From Liolophura sinensis (Eukaryota > Mollusca > Polyplacophora > Chitonida > Chitonidae): a DNA stretch of 64,000 nt. Numbering within the stretch: the first letter of the stretch is position 1; the number at the start of each line of letters is the position of its first letter. A model generated the notes under the pieces. The model did no database searches. It worked only from the letters and a program-made list of their open reading frames with translations, and was not told where the DNA came from. The stretch covers positions 41,694,458 to 41,758,457 of the forward strand of contig NC_088300.1 of NCBI RefSeq assembly GCF_032854445.1. Reading direction: 5' to 3'. Below are positions 44,861 through 58,414 of this stretch, in pieces. Made by a program: the position numbers and the translations under genes.

Positions 44861-46335
44861 ATATAATGAATCTTAAGCAAAATGGCTCATTATTCTCTGC
44901 TTGTGATATATATTATAGGGTAAACTTAATCTGCTCTATAGGATGAGCTTTGTATAGTTCTCAAATCAAAGGCAGGAATACAGATTCATGCCTCAGCCAC
45001 ACGCTCTCTTGCACGTTCCGACTCAATTTGTCAGTAAACTTTGGCGATTGCTGATGGTATGAGGAAGAATATGGGTACGTGTGCGTTTGTGTCATTATGT
45101 GTGTGACTACACACGTTTCTGATACAGTTCGACCTGAGAATTGGGAAATAGGGGGCTGTTTCTTAACATAGTAATAACGTTTCCCAAGATTTAAATATAA
45201 CAGCTACGATCACCTTAATTTGGCCAGGGACTTTTGCCACTTTTAGATACAGCTTCCTTGGACAAATTTGATTTGTTCTCATCAGCTAGTTTCTGGCTGA
45301 TTGACGTACATGTACATAATAACCACTGGCCCAAGGAGGACAACTGATGACGTTGTTCTCGAGTTATCTAAAAGTTTTAAAACGTGGAAAAACCAATGTT
45401 CGATAATTTGAATGTTCGATAATTTTAATAATGTTTTTTGATTGTCGTAGTATTGTTAGTCCTTTTACTTGGTGTTTCCTTGTGGAAGACATCTTGGAGA
45501 TTTTGTTACACAAATTTGAGTTTCCCTTGTTCTCGGAAACTAAGGGAATGGATTTATGAGGTGTAAACCGAATACTCAGACAGACACCATTTCATACATA
45601 TACACGAAAAGCAATCGATCGCTTCGCAGGCTTGATACTACGACTGCTGACTACTAGCTCTCGGGCAATGTTTTCGAGTACATTTCAAAGGCAGTGGGCA
45701 TTTGTGCATACATATAACAATTCTTGTGTAACTCATTCAACATTAAAATTGCGAGAATTATCACATTTTGGTGTGATTAAGTCGGATGAAGGGGCTTAAA
45801 AGTAATGAAAACTATTCTGATAGGTAACAAGGCCTTCTTCTGCTTATGTGTATTTATAATAGCATTTTCTTGTCATTTCAGTTAAAAATCCCGAGGTTGG
45901 GAATATCTCGGAGCATTTCGTTATACCACCGTTGCTCTTGGATTCAGATTATCAAAGCAATATGTGGCCTGTTAATACATATTGACCTGATTGACCTTTT
46001 CGTGTGTCTATCGATTGGCAAAGATCAGGGAATCCCTAACCACAAACATGTCTGACATAAGGGGCCGTTACTCTAAGGCGGTTTGCTTAAGGTTTACTGC
46101 TATCCACGTGCTGTCTTGTCGCCTTTAAAGAGATTTCCTAAAATTTTTAATATGACAGTAACCATAATTGCATCTGGAATTGCATAATTACATCGAATAA
46201 TTAATGTCTAATTGCGCATAAACCGTAGCTATACTTATCGTGTTGAACAAGATCGCCACGTTGGGCATATGAACAGTTGTTACCAATGAAATACATATTT
46301 TCATTAACGATATGATTTTAACTAGCATGGTATTC
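44861..46335. other. GPCR intron, nothing recognised
   Basis: No convincing gene, RNA or repeat. Confidence 0.4.
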
Positions 46336-46500
46336 GGTTCGGATACTGGTCATTTTTCCGTCATCATTGAAAATTGTTGACTGCTTCTTGTGTAAATCCG
46401 TCCTAATTGTTTTTTACTGTCTATGCTTTCTTATTTCTTTTGGTGGTTTGTGTTGAACGTCGATAAGTCTGATATTCCAATACTCAAATACAACAAATTG
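46336..46500 (+). mobile_element. Retroelement 3' tail fragment
   Basis: 'catcattgaaaattgttgac', 'aaatccgtcctaattg' and 'ggtttgtgttgaacgtcgat'. Confidence 0.6.
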
Positions 46501-46884
46501 TACGATTTTGCAGCGCAAAAGTATTCACAAGGCGAGCAACTCACTTTGTAGGTTTACTGTTGTGGGTGAAACGTCGGCAGACGAAATGAGGCCAGTGAGA
46601 AAATTGAATTTCTTATTTAAACCTGATATGGTTGACAGCCGTTTTGAATTCATATTCATTTTTTTTTTACAGAGGTACGTTTTTTTCCAAAAAATTCATA
46701 CTCCACAAAACTTTATTTTAATAAAATACTGGTAGTGGAAGCTTACATGTAATATAGTTAACCAAAACAGGACTTCATCGTCAAGAGATTACGCCTCAGC
46801 TGAGAATACTGCTTGTGGCGTATACTTTGTATAGGCGTATGTCATCATTCAGATAGATGAATGAAACTCCGAATCAAGTAAATC

Positions 46885-47070
46885 CACTGCTTGGTTAGGG
46901 ATTCCGTCCTAATTTCGTGCTTTTTGGTGTTATTAACTATTCGGTATTATGTGTTAAACGTCTTTTTGGGAATTGACCATGCGATTATTGACTCGTAACG
47001 TCTATTTCGGTTGAAGGCTAGTATATGAATGTCAGTTTGGACGCATAGACTTAATCGTGAAACCCACTGT
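46885..47070 (+). mobile_element. Retroelement 3' tail fragment
   Basis: 'ttccgtcctaatttcgtgct', 'ttgggaattgaccatgcgat' and 'tattgactcgtaacgtctat'. Confidence 0.65.
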
Positions 47071-49300
47071 ATACAGTAGATAGGCTTTGCTAAGTACTCG
47101 GGGGATGCCTCTCTATACAATTGGTCAGGGTACTTATTCACAACGCATAAATGACGCTCTACCAAAGACATAAATGAGTGGTCTCACGATGTCCTGCGGC
47201 CTATTTGTATATGTATATAGCAGGACCTGATGAACCTAGTCAGTAAATGTGTCCATCAATAACCGACCTTCTCCATCCGGGCTGACCTATTCGCATCAGA
47301 GACAAGTAAGCCAAGTCGTTGCCACAGTCTATTGTCTGTCCTAATCCATCCTGATTCCCCAATGGCATTTCCAAGTGGCCACCATTCATCTATAAACCCC
47401 TGAAAGTCGGGCCGCCTGGAGGAGACAGCTTCATAAACACCCAGTATGGGTTAAATCGGGTCAGGGCTAATGTTGCTTAACGCTGTACCAGAGTAAGTTC
47501 CTAGAACTTACAGACTTATCTAGCGTCGCTTGTAATTGGTTAGCGGAATTAGTTTTTTCTTGCTCGATTGGTGCTTTTGTCTTAGCACAAGTGCTGGCCG
47601 GTTAAATTACTCTCTTTGGCCCCGTATGATATTATCGGTTAACCTCGTAGCTTGGAACAACTGATGAACATGTCACATGGCAAAAGTCATTACAATGTTC
47701 GCTAAAATGCATTTGAAATATTAAAGTGAGTTCCAAATTCCCTGTCTGTAGTAAACGCTTTTAGGGTATGCTCAAACCATAGCGTCGTGTTGATTGCTGG
47801 TAATTGGTGCATAATGAGCTTTACTGTCCCTGAAGTATACATAGTGCCACAGAAACAAAAAGTTCCGAAGAAAACATAAGAGCTGCTGGTAGATTCTACA
47901 CTGTTTGGCAGGATGGCAAGCTGATAAAAAACAGTTAACCATAATTATTTACCTCTTACTCGGCGCCAGGCCAATTTAAAAATCATGTATGCTTGGAAAT
48001 AGAAATGACTTAATAACACAAAATTACTTTTGGTCATTTTTTCTCTGTTTTTTCCTTTTTTTTTGTTTTTGTTTTTTCTTGGTTTGCAAGAATGTCTGTG
48101 TTTGGTTTCCTGTTTGACAAAAGCTGTCTTACCATATCGCGTGACTTGAACATTAAGCTCCAAGTCGACTCGAGGTCATCTTGCAAAATTTAGACTCTAA
48201 GTGGGTATACGTATTTGGGTACAGCAAAGCATTAAGACAGAAAGCCATTTCCTTTTGAAAAGATAATAGTGTAATTTCATCTAGAGGCAGATTGTTAATG
48301 AGACTTTCTAAGTGCCACGCCGGACTGGACTGACCGGATGAGGGAATACACGGCGACACTGGATCAGATAGCTCTGGTAGTCGCCACGGCTTATCGCCAA
48401 TCTCTTTTGTTCTCCCTTTCCTCCCATGTCGGAACTGGTAACCAATCTTTTACATTTGTTACGACTAATTTTACACAAAAGAGAGGATATGACTGAAAAC
48501 CAAATTGGGCCACAAACATGAAGATTACAAATTTGCTCGTGTTTCCGACTTCAGGGGAACGTGAGAATTCCGGATTAGTACAGTCACTCGAGCGATTTGA
48601 TTCCAATGCTGTTCAGACATGCCGGCACCCCAAAACATGTCACGGTAAAGAAACCCACTAACAGTAAAAGTTATCCCGTGGGCCAACTACCAGTTAGCAA
48701 TTCATATTCATTAGTTGATGTATTGAGGCTTCGCGTTGCTTTGATAAGGTTTTGGCTAATCTTGGATCAACAGACAGGACGATCCATCTACGAACAGCTT
48801 TCAACTGTTAATGATACAACTAGACAGTAGTCTTTATTAACCAGACGGATTTTATTGACTGATTTTACTAATACCCTTCATTGGGGCGTATTGTTGCCAT
48901 ATGCCCAATACACAGTTTCTCCATCAGACCACATCTCGCTTTATGCTACTGTATGTTGCTTCTAATACATATCTCTGTTGTTTGGAAATATACGATAGTA
49001 CCTTCTCATGTGCCTGCTTGGGAAGTTTGGCAAGATCCTTTAAGTATATTTTATGTACCTCTGTTGAAACCTCTGTCACCGATCTAGAAGAACGATACAT
49101 TTATTTCGCCAGTCAACCAGATGTACCCAATCAATGTATTCTTTTACATGTGTATATTTATTGTATATTTAACTTTGATCTCAAGAATGTTTCACTAATA
49201 TGACGCAGTCGAACAAACCAATCAGAGCCGGAAAGATACCAAGATATGTCAATAGCTATCCTCAGAACCCCCCACATTGCTGAGCAGGGGGAATGGGTTC
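47071..49300. other. GPCR intron, nothing recognised
   Basis: AT-rich with a T-rich tract near 48,045-48,080. Short frames show no domain. Confidence 0.4.
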
Positions 49301-49304
49301 GACC

Positions 49305-49720
49305 TCACGACCTCATCAGTGAAGATCTAGTTGACTGTAGCAAATGGAATTTTTCACCGCACAACATCATTAGTGAAGATCTAGTGTAACTACTCTTATT
49401 TTTCAACATATCACCTCATCATTGAAGATGTGAGTTCAACTCCAGCTCATGCTGGCTTCCTCTCCGGCTGTACGTGGGAAGGTCTGCCAGCAACCTGCTG
49501 ATGGTCGTGGGTTTCTCCCGGACTCTGCCCGGTTTGCTCCCACAATAATGCTGGCCAACGTCATGTAAGTGAAATATTCTTGAGTACGGCGAAGAACACC
49601 AATCAAATAAATAAATAAATAAATCAACACACGACCTCATTCTTGAAGATCTACCTGGCTGTAGATACTCAGATTTTTCAACAAGCGACCTCAATGGTGA
49701 AGATCTGGTTGTTCTGTAGC
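49305..49720 (+). repeat. About 56-bp minisatellite split by a SINE
   Basis: Five units around 'cgacctcatcagtgaagatc' with a 'tttttca' end: at 49,305, 49,362, 49,412, 49,627 and 49,683. Units 3 and 4 are separated by the SINE at 49,428-49,626. Confidence 0.8.
49428..49626 (+). mobile_element. SINE family A inserted in the minisatellite
   Basis: 'gtgagttcaactccagctca' (B box), 'ggaaggtctgccagcaacct', 'gactctgcccggtttgctcc' and 'gaaatattcttgagtacggc', then (aaat)n. The A-box part of the head is missing. Confidence 0.85.
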
Positions 49721-51171
49721 TATTAAGACGCCAGGAACACTCAGCCAAAGATATACCTTTTTTCCAAATATGAAATATAGTCCAATGATTGTATGTAGTT
49801 TAATGTGCCATCGGCTTGATACAGACAAGAACTGCGTGTTTAGTTCAGAACAAGATGACAAGTTGAACACCTTTACTTAATTGTTATTTCTCAGTACATA
49901 ACGTGTAGGTATTTTATGGCTTTGAGGTGACCATCCAACTGGTAGTGTCGTAAATAGGTCTATGGCCTAATGTAATAACAGTCGTTCGCTCTAGGAGTGG
50001 CAAAAATCGCATGTTAATAAAACCTATTACAAGAAGCCCATTGAAAGCAAACACAAATAAATACATAATTCTTCCAGTTTAGAACTTACATAGATCTTCC
50101 ATTTTCATCAGAAAAGGTTTTTTTCTTGTTATTAGTACATTAAAATTTGTGTGAGGTGATGCTTTCTGACATAGAGTACAGGCATTGAACCAATACATCA
50201 CAGACCAGATGCGACTTACAAATATATACATCAGAGCCATTACATTATATGCAGCAAATACAAAAGTTTTTATAGTTTGTGGTAACGGTTGGACAATTCG
50301 GTGTTATTCAGCCTGGAGGCTTTGTGCATATTTTGTTAGGCTTGTGAGACTGTGTTCGGGCTGGGCATGGATGGAAAGATACGTGTGACCAGGACACAAA
50401 ACTGCACTCAGCCTTTAGCCACTTGCTTTAGAATGTCAGTACCAACACAAATTGAATAATTTCGAGGACTTGGTAAACATATTAAATGACATCTAGTGGT
50501 GTAAACTTGTTGTGTAAAAGTCGTAAACTTGGTCACCCCAATGTCCGAATTAAAATGGCGAACGATTGCTTCAAGTTCGCTAAAAAGGTAAAATGAAATA
50601 CATGCCGCTCGGAACTTAAACCAATGTTGTTATCGTGTTCTATACCCTATTATTTTGTGAGATGAATAGAGAGCCAAGAACACAACACATTAAAAAGACC
50701 GCTTCGCCTTTTAAAAGGTGTATATGTCTTGCAGCCTTGTTGTTGTTTGTTGAGGAAGGATTGCATCATCTAGTTAGGTGTTGCAAGACAATTGCATATT
50801 AATTTTTTTAATGAAGTTTTAAGTGAATTGAGCATCTGGTGTCATTCAGTCTTTATTGAGAAGAATAATACCGGGCTTAAGTTTTGAACTGTATTTTGAA
50901 CTGTCTTACGTACAGTTTGCTATTCTACAGAAAAATGCCCATTCTAATAATCGCTGTAAAATAACATTATCATCAGGGATTTAAGCTGTATATGTATTTA
51001 TACACATTAACTAGTCTCAGAATTTCTCAGAATTATTGGTCAATTAATCTCACTGGAGTTACCTCCCATTCCCTTGCCAGAGGTCACGTTTCCATTTCCG
51101 CTCAATACGATTCTTATTTATTTTCTCATGATTATGTCCACTTATCATACTTTGTAATTATGATTTTTCAG
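49721..51171. other. GPCR intron, right end
   Basis: No repeat recognised. Ends in the acceptor 'tgatttttcag' at 51,171. Confidence 0.5.
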
Positions 51172-52121
51172 GTAAACTGGTGCCTTTCTTGGAACATTCC
51201 GTGGCACACGCTTCCGCCTTGACAATCCTGGTGATCAGCTACGAGCGCTACTTCGCCATTTGTCAGCCTCTGAAGGCCCAGTACATCTGCACGGTATCCC
51301 GGACTCTGAAGCTGATTGCCGCAGTCTGGCTCATCTCACTGAGCGCCTCCGTGCCCTTCTTCACAATTGCTCTGTTCAAGGATTCTCAGTACATGAATGG
51401 CACCCCAATTAAGGTCTGTCGGCAGCCCCTTCAAACCCCTATTCGCCGGGCTTTCATCCTTATTCTGATGGTCATCTTCTTCATCATTCCCGTCGTCGTT
51501 CTGGCCGCCCTCTATGCGCTTATCAGCAAGAAGCTATTCCGGGAAGCGATCTGCCCCGAGATGCGGATGGATAAGCGGGCCATGGCCACCCTGATGGGTC
51601 GTCGTCAGGTCGTCGTCTTGCTCCTCACCGTCGTAGTACTCTTCCTCATATGTTCCCTTCCGTGGAGAGTGCTTACCACCTGGCTCGCCTTCGCCCAAAA
51701 CTCCGACGTCGAAAAGCTTGGCTTCGAGGGCTACCTGGCTTTAGTGTATTTTGCCCGTGTCATGTTTTACTTTAATAGTTGTGTGAATCCTATCATCTAC
51801 AACATGGTATCCACCAAGTTTAGGCGAGCCTTTAAGATGGTCCTCATGTGCCAAAAGAGAACATTACAACGTCAGGACACAGTTACCTTCTCTACTGTGA
51901 CGTCATTGTCACGTCATCATTCCAGTATCCACAGCAGCTTCAGCAATTCGTCGCTGAGAACTCAAGAGGTACACGACTCGGTGAACATGTATTATGAGGT
52001 TCCTGTGCGTGTGACTTCAGGCACGAACAGCCACACAACGCAGAGAAGGGTTGATAGTGACACGGACTTCCCTGTCACACGAACACTCATGGCCATTCCG
52101 GATGAAATCGAAACGTCTTAG
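51172..52121 (+). CDS. Peptide-type class A GPCR, exon 2 (TM3 to C-terminus)
   Basis: Begins after 'atgatttttcag'; the first two bases complete a Cys codon (C126, the TM3 disulfide Cys). The whole protein is 441 residues. TM3 ends in ERY (150-152); W178 marks TM4; the second extracellular loop has C208, partner of C126; TM5 spans about 218-243; TM6 has CSLP with P289; TM7 has NPIIY (331-335); a possible palmitoylated Cys follows at 352. The Ser/Thr-rich tail suits kinase/arrestin control. Oddity: the usual TM6 'toggle' Trp (6.48) is Ser here. This exon is more GC-rich than its surroundings, as expected for constrained coding sequence. Candidate poly(A) signals: attaaa near 52,320 and aataaa near 52,846. 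Confidence 0.95.
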
Positions 52122-55100
52122 ACAGGTGGCTATGTGAAATTCTTTCATCATACCTATTTAGACTCGTGTTTCAAGATGAAATGTACACTGTAGCTGAGTA
52201 TATTTTCACATTTATTACAAAAGCTGTACACAAGCTGTACATAATGGTAATACATGCCAAATTCCAAGCCACTTCCTTCGAAACTCTGTGTCAAAGCTTG
52301 ACTCATAATAGTATAGTGAATTAAATAATGAATATTACTGTATCAGTCCTTTAAGCCATGAAGATACAAAGGTGATCATCCATTATTTTCAAATATTCTT
52401 TTTCAGTTCAATTTCAGTATGGTGTATTCATGAAGCTGCTTTCCTTCCTGTGGCGAAATATTCAGCTGCGTTACATAAGTCAATCTGCTTTGCGCGTACT
52501 ATATTGATTGGTAACAATGTTATAGTCTCTTTGTTTCAACTTGTCGCCTAATTTCAGCTATCTATGAAATCTATAAAATCCGTCATACTGGCTACCAAAG
52601 TTGTCTTTCGTCAGTGATATGTAACACCACCTTTCCAAATGATGACTTCATTGCCAAGGATGAAGTCATAATTATTCACAAGCAAGCCGCAAAATGGGCC
52701 AGTTTTATATCCGCATCCCAAGCGGTTGGACCAAACTCCACGCAGTAACGATGCCTACACTGTAGTCTCGCGTAATAGAGTATTCTTTTTTTTTATATAG
52801 CCGAATGTCCCAACTACCGTGAGATTATGTAGCTGAAAGAGGTAAAATAAATTTCATTTACTAAGGTTGTATTATACTAAATCTCGAAGATGATTTCACA
52901 AATGGCCGTGTCAGAAACAGGGTTTAAATTTAAGTCGATCAGAGGTTAGGTACAAGTAACTGGTGTCGCTTCTCTTCAAAGCATACTGGACTCCACAAAC
53001 TGTCCAGCATGCCTTCGTTTTTTCCATAATTATGGCGTCACTGGAGGCAATGAGTTCTTTGGAGTCGAAACCAAGCGTATGAGAGCATGTGTATAGAAAA
53101 CCATTCCATTTCTTCTCCTGTTTTTTTGACTGTAAGAAATTTGTTTATTTTGACTGTAAGAAATTTATTTTATTATGGTCGTCAGAAATAATGTTCCTGC
53201 TATGGGTGTCTAGTGGCAGTTTTATAGTCAATAAAGTGGACTAGATTAAAAAATTTCAGGTCTCAGTCTACGCCTTCAACCTAATATAATGACTATTTCT
53301 ATTTATGTAATCGAACGAGCCTGTTGCACGCACACCAAAGGGAGTAAAACATGAGATTTATAGTCTTTGGTCGTCTTCTTTATATGTAATACCAAAACGG
53401 TGGAGGGTTATAGAATCACCGATTTATCTTCCCAGTAACGCGAACATACAACAACGCCATTGGTCATGTTCTAAAAACAGTCGTCAGTGTATTTCGTCAA
53501 ATGTGAAGAATATATTTTATCCTGTGTGACATACACGTAACGTTTCCAGATTCCACTCGCCATTTTTTGGCTAAAATATTGCTTGTGTAGTGTTAAACCA
53601 GTCACTGATTCTCAGAAGGCAATTGATATACGAGTTCTCACTTTTCGCCTAGATTCCCATGTCTACTTAAGGTCAGACCCCTCTAACTTTAAACAACCAA
53701 TCTCAACGCAACCTTTGTCAGAAGCATTCCTGTGGGTGCCATTACAAGGCATAGAACGACATTCGTTGGCTGGAAAGAAAATCAATTACCACATTTGAAT
53801 AAACCAGTACCCAACCGTCTATGCGCTGATTGTCTCTTTCAGTTACTGGGAGGCATTATTCTGAAAGATAACTAAAACTACTGGCAAAAATTCCGGACAT
53901 TATGACATTAATCACTGAAAACACTGTAGTGGTTGGCTTATGTTGTCTCAAAGCTGATAGCTGAAAACGTGTTTCCCGCTTTCAGAGAGGGTCAATAATG
54001 GTAGCAATATAATGTCTCTTTTCAAACAGAGCAAAAGAACGAAGTCCAATGCTTTCATGTCTTCACGCTAAACAGTGTAAGATTGTCCTGGGCAAACATT
54101 ACAAACAAGTAAGATCATTTGTTTGGTGGACTTGGCAATTTGTAAACAGATACATTTGTGAAGTTAACTCAAAACTGTGCTAATTTCTATGCCACAATTA
54201 TTTGATTTCTTTGTCAACTCTCTTACAAATGTCCTAAATTATATTATAAACTTTTTATTATGGCTTAACGCTAGTCAATAAAAAGAAAAGGTTGACTAAT
54301 AACACCATACCAGGTATAAAAGAAAGGTGGCTATAAAAGTAAGGCAAGTTCTACCGTTTTCCCCAGCAGTGGAAAAGCAAACTTGATCCCATGTGTTCTC
54401 GAAGGGTCAAGGTAACATTTACATCCATACTAGTAAGCTTTCAATGTTTGATAAATAGAATTTAAATACAATTTTATAATAGTCAAAGTAATCTATTTAA
54501 GTGTACATAAAATACCGTGCAACGCTTTAAAACATGATAACCTTACATGAAGGGAAATTCAATTCCAGATAGTAACAATTACCTCCTGCTATGATTAATG
54601 CACGATTAGTGCATTTCTTGGATTTGCTCAGGCCTTAAACTGGCGAAATCTGCCTTTGCCTTGACGTTTGCCGATAAGAGAAAAAACACGACACTCCAAT
54701 TTTTCACCGAACTCTTATATAGTAATTGTACATTAGAACACTACTATATATGTACCTGTGCTGTATATATACAGCACATTACATGGTCGGGAACAAAGTT
54801 TTACCGATTTTAGAGATAAAGAAGTTATTGACGGAGAAATGCTTTATTTCTAAAACCGGTGAAACTTTTGAACGATACAAGTGCACTTGCCATCGGGAGA
54901 CGATTTCAATCTAGTTGCTAGGTGTCCTTTGTATTGCATGATATAACCAACTATGGATTTTTATGGTAGCTACATTGTTTTGTGGTGTATACGACAAGGT
55001 TTCAGTTCATGGTTTGAGCTTACCAAATAGCGACATTATGATGTGAACCTGGTTGATAATTGACTTGAATCATGATAATTTAGGTGGGAAAGGCTTATTG

Positions 55101-55205
55101 TTGCCAAGACCCGACCACACAGTTGGGGGTGTGTTGGGGATGGCGGAGTTAGGGGGAGGGTGTTATTGTCGCCAAGGTCCCACAGTGTAGTGAGGTGGGG
55201 GGGGG
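52122..55205. other. 3' UTR of the GPCR gene and intergenic sequence
   Basis: Candidate poly(A) signals lie near 52,320 (attaaa) and 52,846 (aataaa). Beyond these, no gene or repeat is recognised. Confidence 0.4.
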
Positions 55206-55207
55206 GA

Positions 55208-55292
55208 TACCTTCCAAGGCCCGGTTTGAACCCTTACTGATGTGATTGAAAGGTAAGCACCTTTAACCACTAGACCAAGGCCCTCTCCCAGC
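55208..55292 (-). mobile_element. tRNA-derived SINE head or tRNA pseudogene
   Basis: On the minus strand 'cttggtctagtggttaaagg' contains an A box and 'agggttcaaaccgggcc' a B box. The flanks do not close an acceptor stem, and the sequence continues into a G/T-rich body, so a SINE head is more likely than a tRNA gene. Confidence 0.6.
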
Positions 55293-56027
55293 GGACCGAA
55301 ACATGTAATATAACCGACAAGCATTGGTACAAATATATACTGCCGTCCTTGAAAATATGACGCTAGCTTGGAAGGTTGTCAGAAACTCAGTCTGGAACAA
55401 ATTTAAGGGTCATTTGAGAGAGACTAGCTAGACGTAATAAAATCACTTGTCTAACAGATTCGACTACCGAGCTACCCGGGTAAGATCCGGTAACAAACTC
55501 AACTCTGGTCTCACTCAGGTAATTTACTGCAGGTCACATTTCTCAACGTTCATTAACTATTCTTTTGCTCATCCAGCTGTCATTCCCACGTGAGCACTCC
55601 CATTTGGACGAAGAAAGGGCACTATATGTGACAACGTGAGAATTGCCAGACACGTTAAGTCATAAATACTGGTACTCTGGCACTCTGCATCACATGGTCT
55701 GGGGACCCTGGGCGTTGTAGGAAGGCATTTAGGAAGTATGACAGAGATATGTATATCATAAATAGGTATCAGTGACATAATCTGTGGAAACAAAGGCAGT
55801 AGTGGAATATCTCATTTGGTCTAGATCAATGGAGCTTACTGGGAATCCAGGACCGACCCAGACTGTATGTTGTTTACACTGGTTTTCCATTTCCCGAGAA
55901 TATTTCAGTGGCATATATATCAGCGGATAAGGTCGAATGATAAAAAAAAACTGACGTTCCACCTATGCACAGTTGATGACCATTGTACATTTGGGAGCAT
56001 TGGAGCTAGGTGTATAGAGCATTATTT
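55293..56027. other. Intergenic, nothing recognised
   Basis: No gene or repeat identified. Confidence 0.4.
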
Positions 56028-56118
56028 ATTTTTTTGATTGGTGTTTTACGCCGTACTTAAGAATATTTCACTTACACGACGTCGGTCAACATTAGGGTGG
56101 GAAGCAATCAGGTTAATT
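56028..56118 (-). mobile_element. SINE family A, 3' end fragment
   Basis: 'gattggtgttttacgccgta', 'cttaagaatatttcacttac' and 'acattagggtggga' are the complement of the family-A tail and body. Confidence 0.75.
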
Positions 56119-58335
56119 ATCTCAGTCATGCAAGCTATATACACCACACCCTTGCGAAGGAGTATTAATTCGCGTACTACAGCTAACTAAGACGAACACA
56201 CAGGCATGGGACATTACTCATCAACGCTTAAGTCATTATATTCCGTGGGATTGTACACAGGTTTAGGCAAGTCGACGAGACATTATATCGTACAAGCATT
56301 CAATGCACGTGTGAAGACACGTGGACGTAAACAAGCGTTTAATATGCCGGGGAAAAGTTTTCTCGGGAGACTGATGCCATTTCGCTCACGTGCACGTAGC
56401 ATGACTTTCATGCATTGTCTGTGTGCTCGTCACGTACACTCTTCCGCTGTTGTTTCTTTTTTTTATTGATACTGGAAGTTGCATATGAACTCAATGAATA
56501 GTCTGCGAATATCCGCCAGGGGAAAATGTGGCCACGGTTTCTTACATCGGCCGTTGCATTAGGGTTGTTAGGATATGCACAATGTGGATTCTTTGTCATT
56601 TTGTTGTAAGATCAGTTAGCTTAGCGTCTGTAGCTAACGCCAAATCACTCTTCTTATTCCACTTAAAGAAATATACGATTTGCTATAAATTGTCTCTGAT
56701 GTGTCCGTTAGGTCATATCTAGACGGGACATTTTTTTGTACTTCATTTGATTAGGAGATGAGTCAATCATCAGCCTTAAACACATAGATGACAGAGCACG
56801 ACGTGAGACTTTGGCAAACCACATTCCATGTCGAATAACAAGACAAAATCGCACGCAAAAGTGACAAAAATAGTGCCGCCAGCGAAGGGAGGTGGCGTGC
56901 AGGAAGAATGTTGTCCGTAGGTTTCTATCAGATTCCAACATGGGACAAAGGCCATGTTTTATTCTTAGTGTCCTTCGTCAATTAAAAATGAGATACAAAC
57001 GTATGCTTCATTAGGTTATTTTTGAAGTGTGCATACCTTTAAACTCGTGTTATAACACGTGTTGTATGTACAACGTGAGGCTTACAAAATAAAGACCCTA
57101 GTTTCATTAATTCTGATCATATATATTGTCATATGGTTATATACTTATGTTCGGTTTTCATGTTTGCTAAACAAGGTTGGTGCTTGTTGCAAGTTTTTAA
57201 AAATAAAAGTTCAGCGTACTTCGTAAACAAGTATTTTAAGTGCTCTCTTCTTAAAGTGCTTTGTACGTAAATTTTTTTCATGTTCCAAAATATAATTTAC
57301 CATACTAATATGACAGATGATTACCACGGTAAGTTGACAATATGGCTGTCAGTGGGGTAGCAGAATCACACTGTCGTCGCTGCTCTACTTTGCTGTATTC
57401 TTTAATCATATATCCTTGCATAAACCAGGATTCTGATGGCAGACTAAGAGTTGCGAGGCCTAATTGAAACCTACGGACAAGCTATTGCATTGTTTGCATG
57501 TTATTGTTTGTTAATGTGCCAAGGACTCAGCATTTTGAATAATTCTAAACCAGTGACGTCTAATAAGTCATCAACGACGTAAAAGGGTAACTGAAATGTA
57601 AGGCAGATCAACTGTAGCAGGGAACTCAGTGATGGACTGCAGTGTTTAAACCGCTAGATTTAAAACATGCAATGGCAGTTCCATTGTATGAAGAAAAAAT
57701 TGACCTACTCGGTCTACAAAAGATTAGGTTAGATTATAATGCCCGACGACATAAAAACGGGAACGTAAACGTTTTACGAATATGATAGTTAATACGCTAA
57801 TCATAGCAATTAATAATCTCTAGGGATATAAAACATCCTGCAAATGAAATGTTGCATCAAATTTTAGATAGCATTAGATTTGCTTTTCTATTTACGTCAG
57901 ACATGATTGTTTCTTTTTCGCAATGAACTTATTTCCCTGAATTGTTTGCCTCTATTATTGACCGACATTTCTAGTGCTAACTGATTATAGCGTAAACGGT
58001 GTAACAATAATAAGTATTTAATACGGACGTTAAGGACAGGACATTTGTAGAGGTTCAAATCGGAAATCGGGAGTGTTGAAAGAAAAAGTATTCTTCAGAA
58101 CATAATCTGTTGACACACGCTCTCAACTTCAAAGGGTCTAGATCGAAAGTTAACGACTTTACATGATTAAGGCAAGGCGTCTAATTTAGTGTCTCCTTAT
58201 CATTAGTCTCATTCCAATGATCGAATATTTCCATTTATCGAACGATCGCGAACTTGTCAAGATATAAGTTTCCATAGAAACCTGATTGTTATCCTACTTT
58301 TTGATTTGATGAGGACTGCTCAAGGAGATGGAAAG
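56119..58335. other. Intergenic, nothing recognised
   Basis: A frame at 56,206-56,469 has no recognisable domain. No repeat family member is seen. Confidence 0.4.
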
Positions 58336-58339
58336 GTGA

Positions 58340-58347
58340 TATAAAAA
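58340..58347 (+). promoter_or_regulatory. TATA box of the secreted-protein gene
   Basis: 'tataaaaa' lies 75 bp upstream of the ATG at 58,415, a position that would put the transcription start near 58,370 and leave a short 5' leader. Confidence 0.65.
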
Positions 58348-58414
58348 GGGCCGCACCCGAGAATTTTCCAGGAAGTGTACTCGCGGGAACCTTATACCTC
58401 ATACAGAACACACC

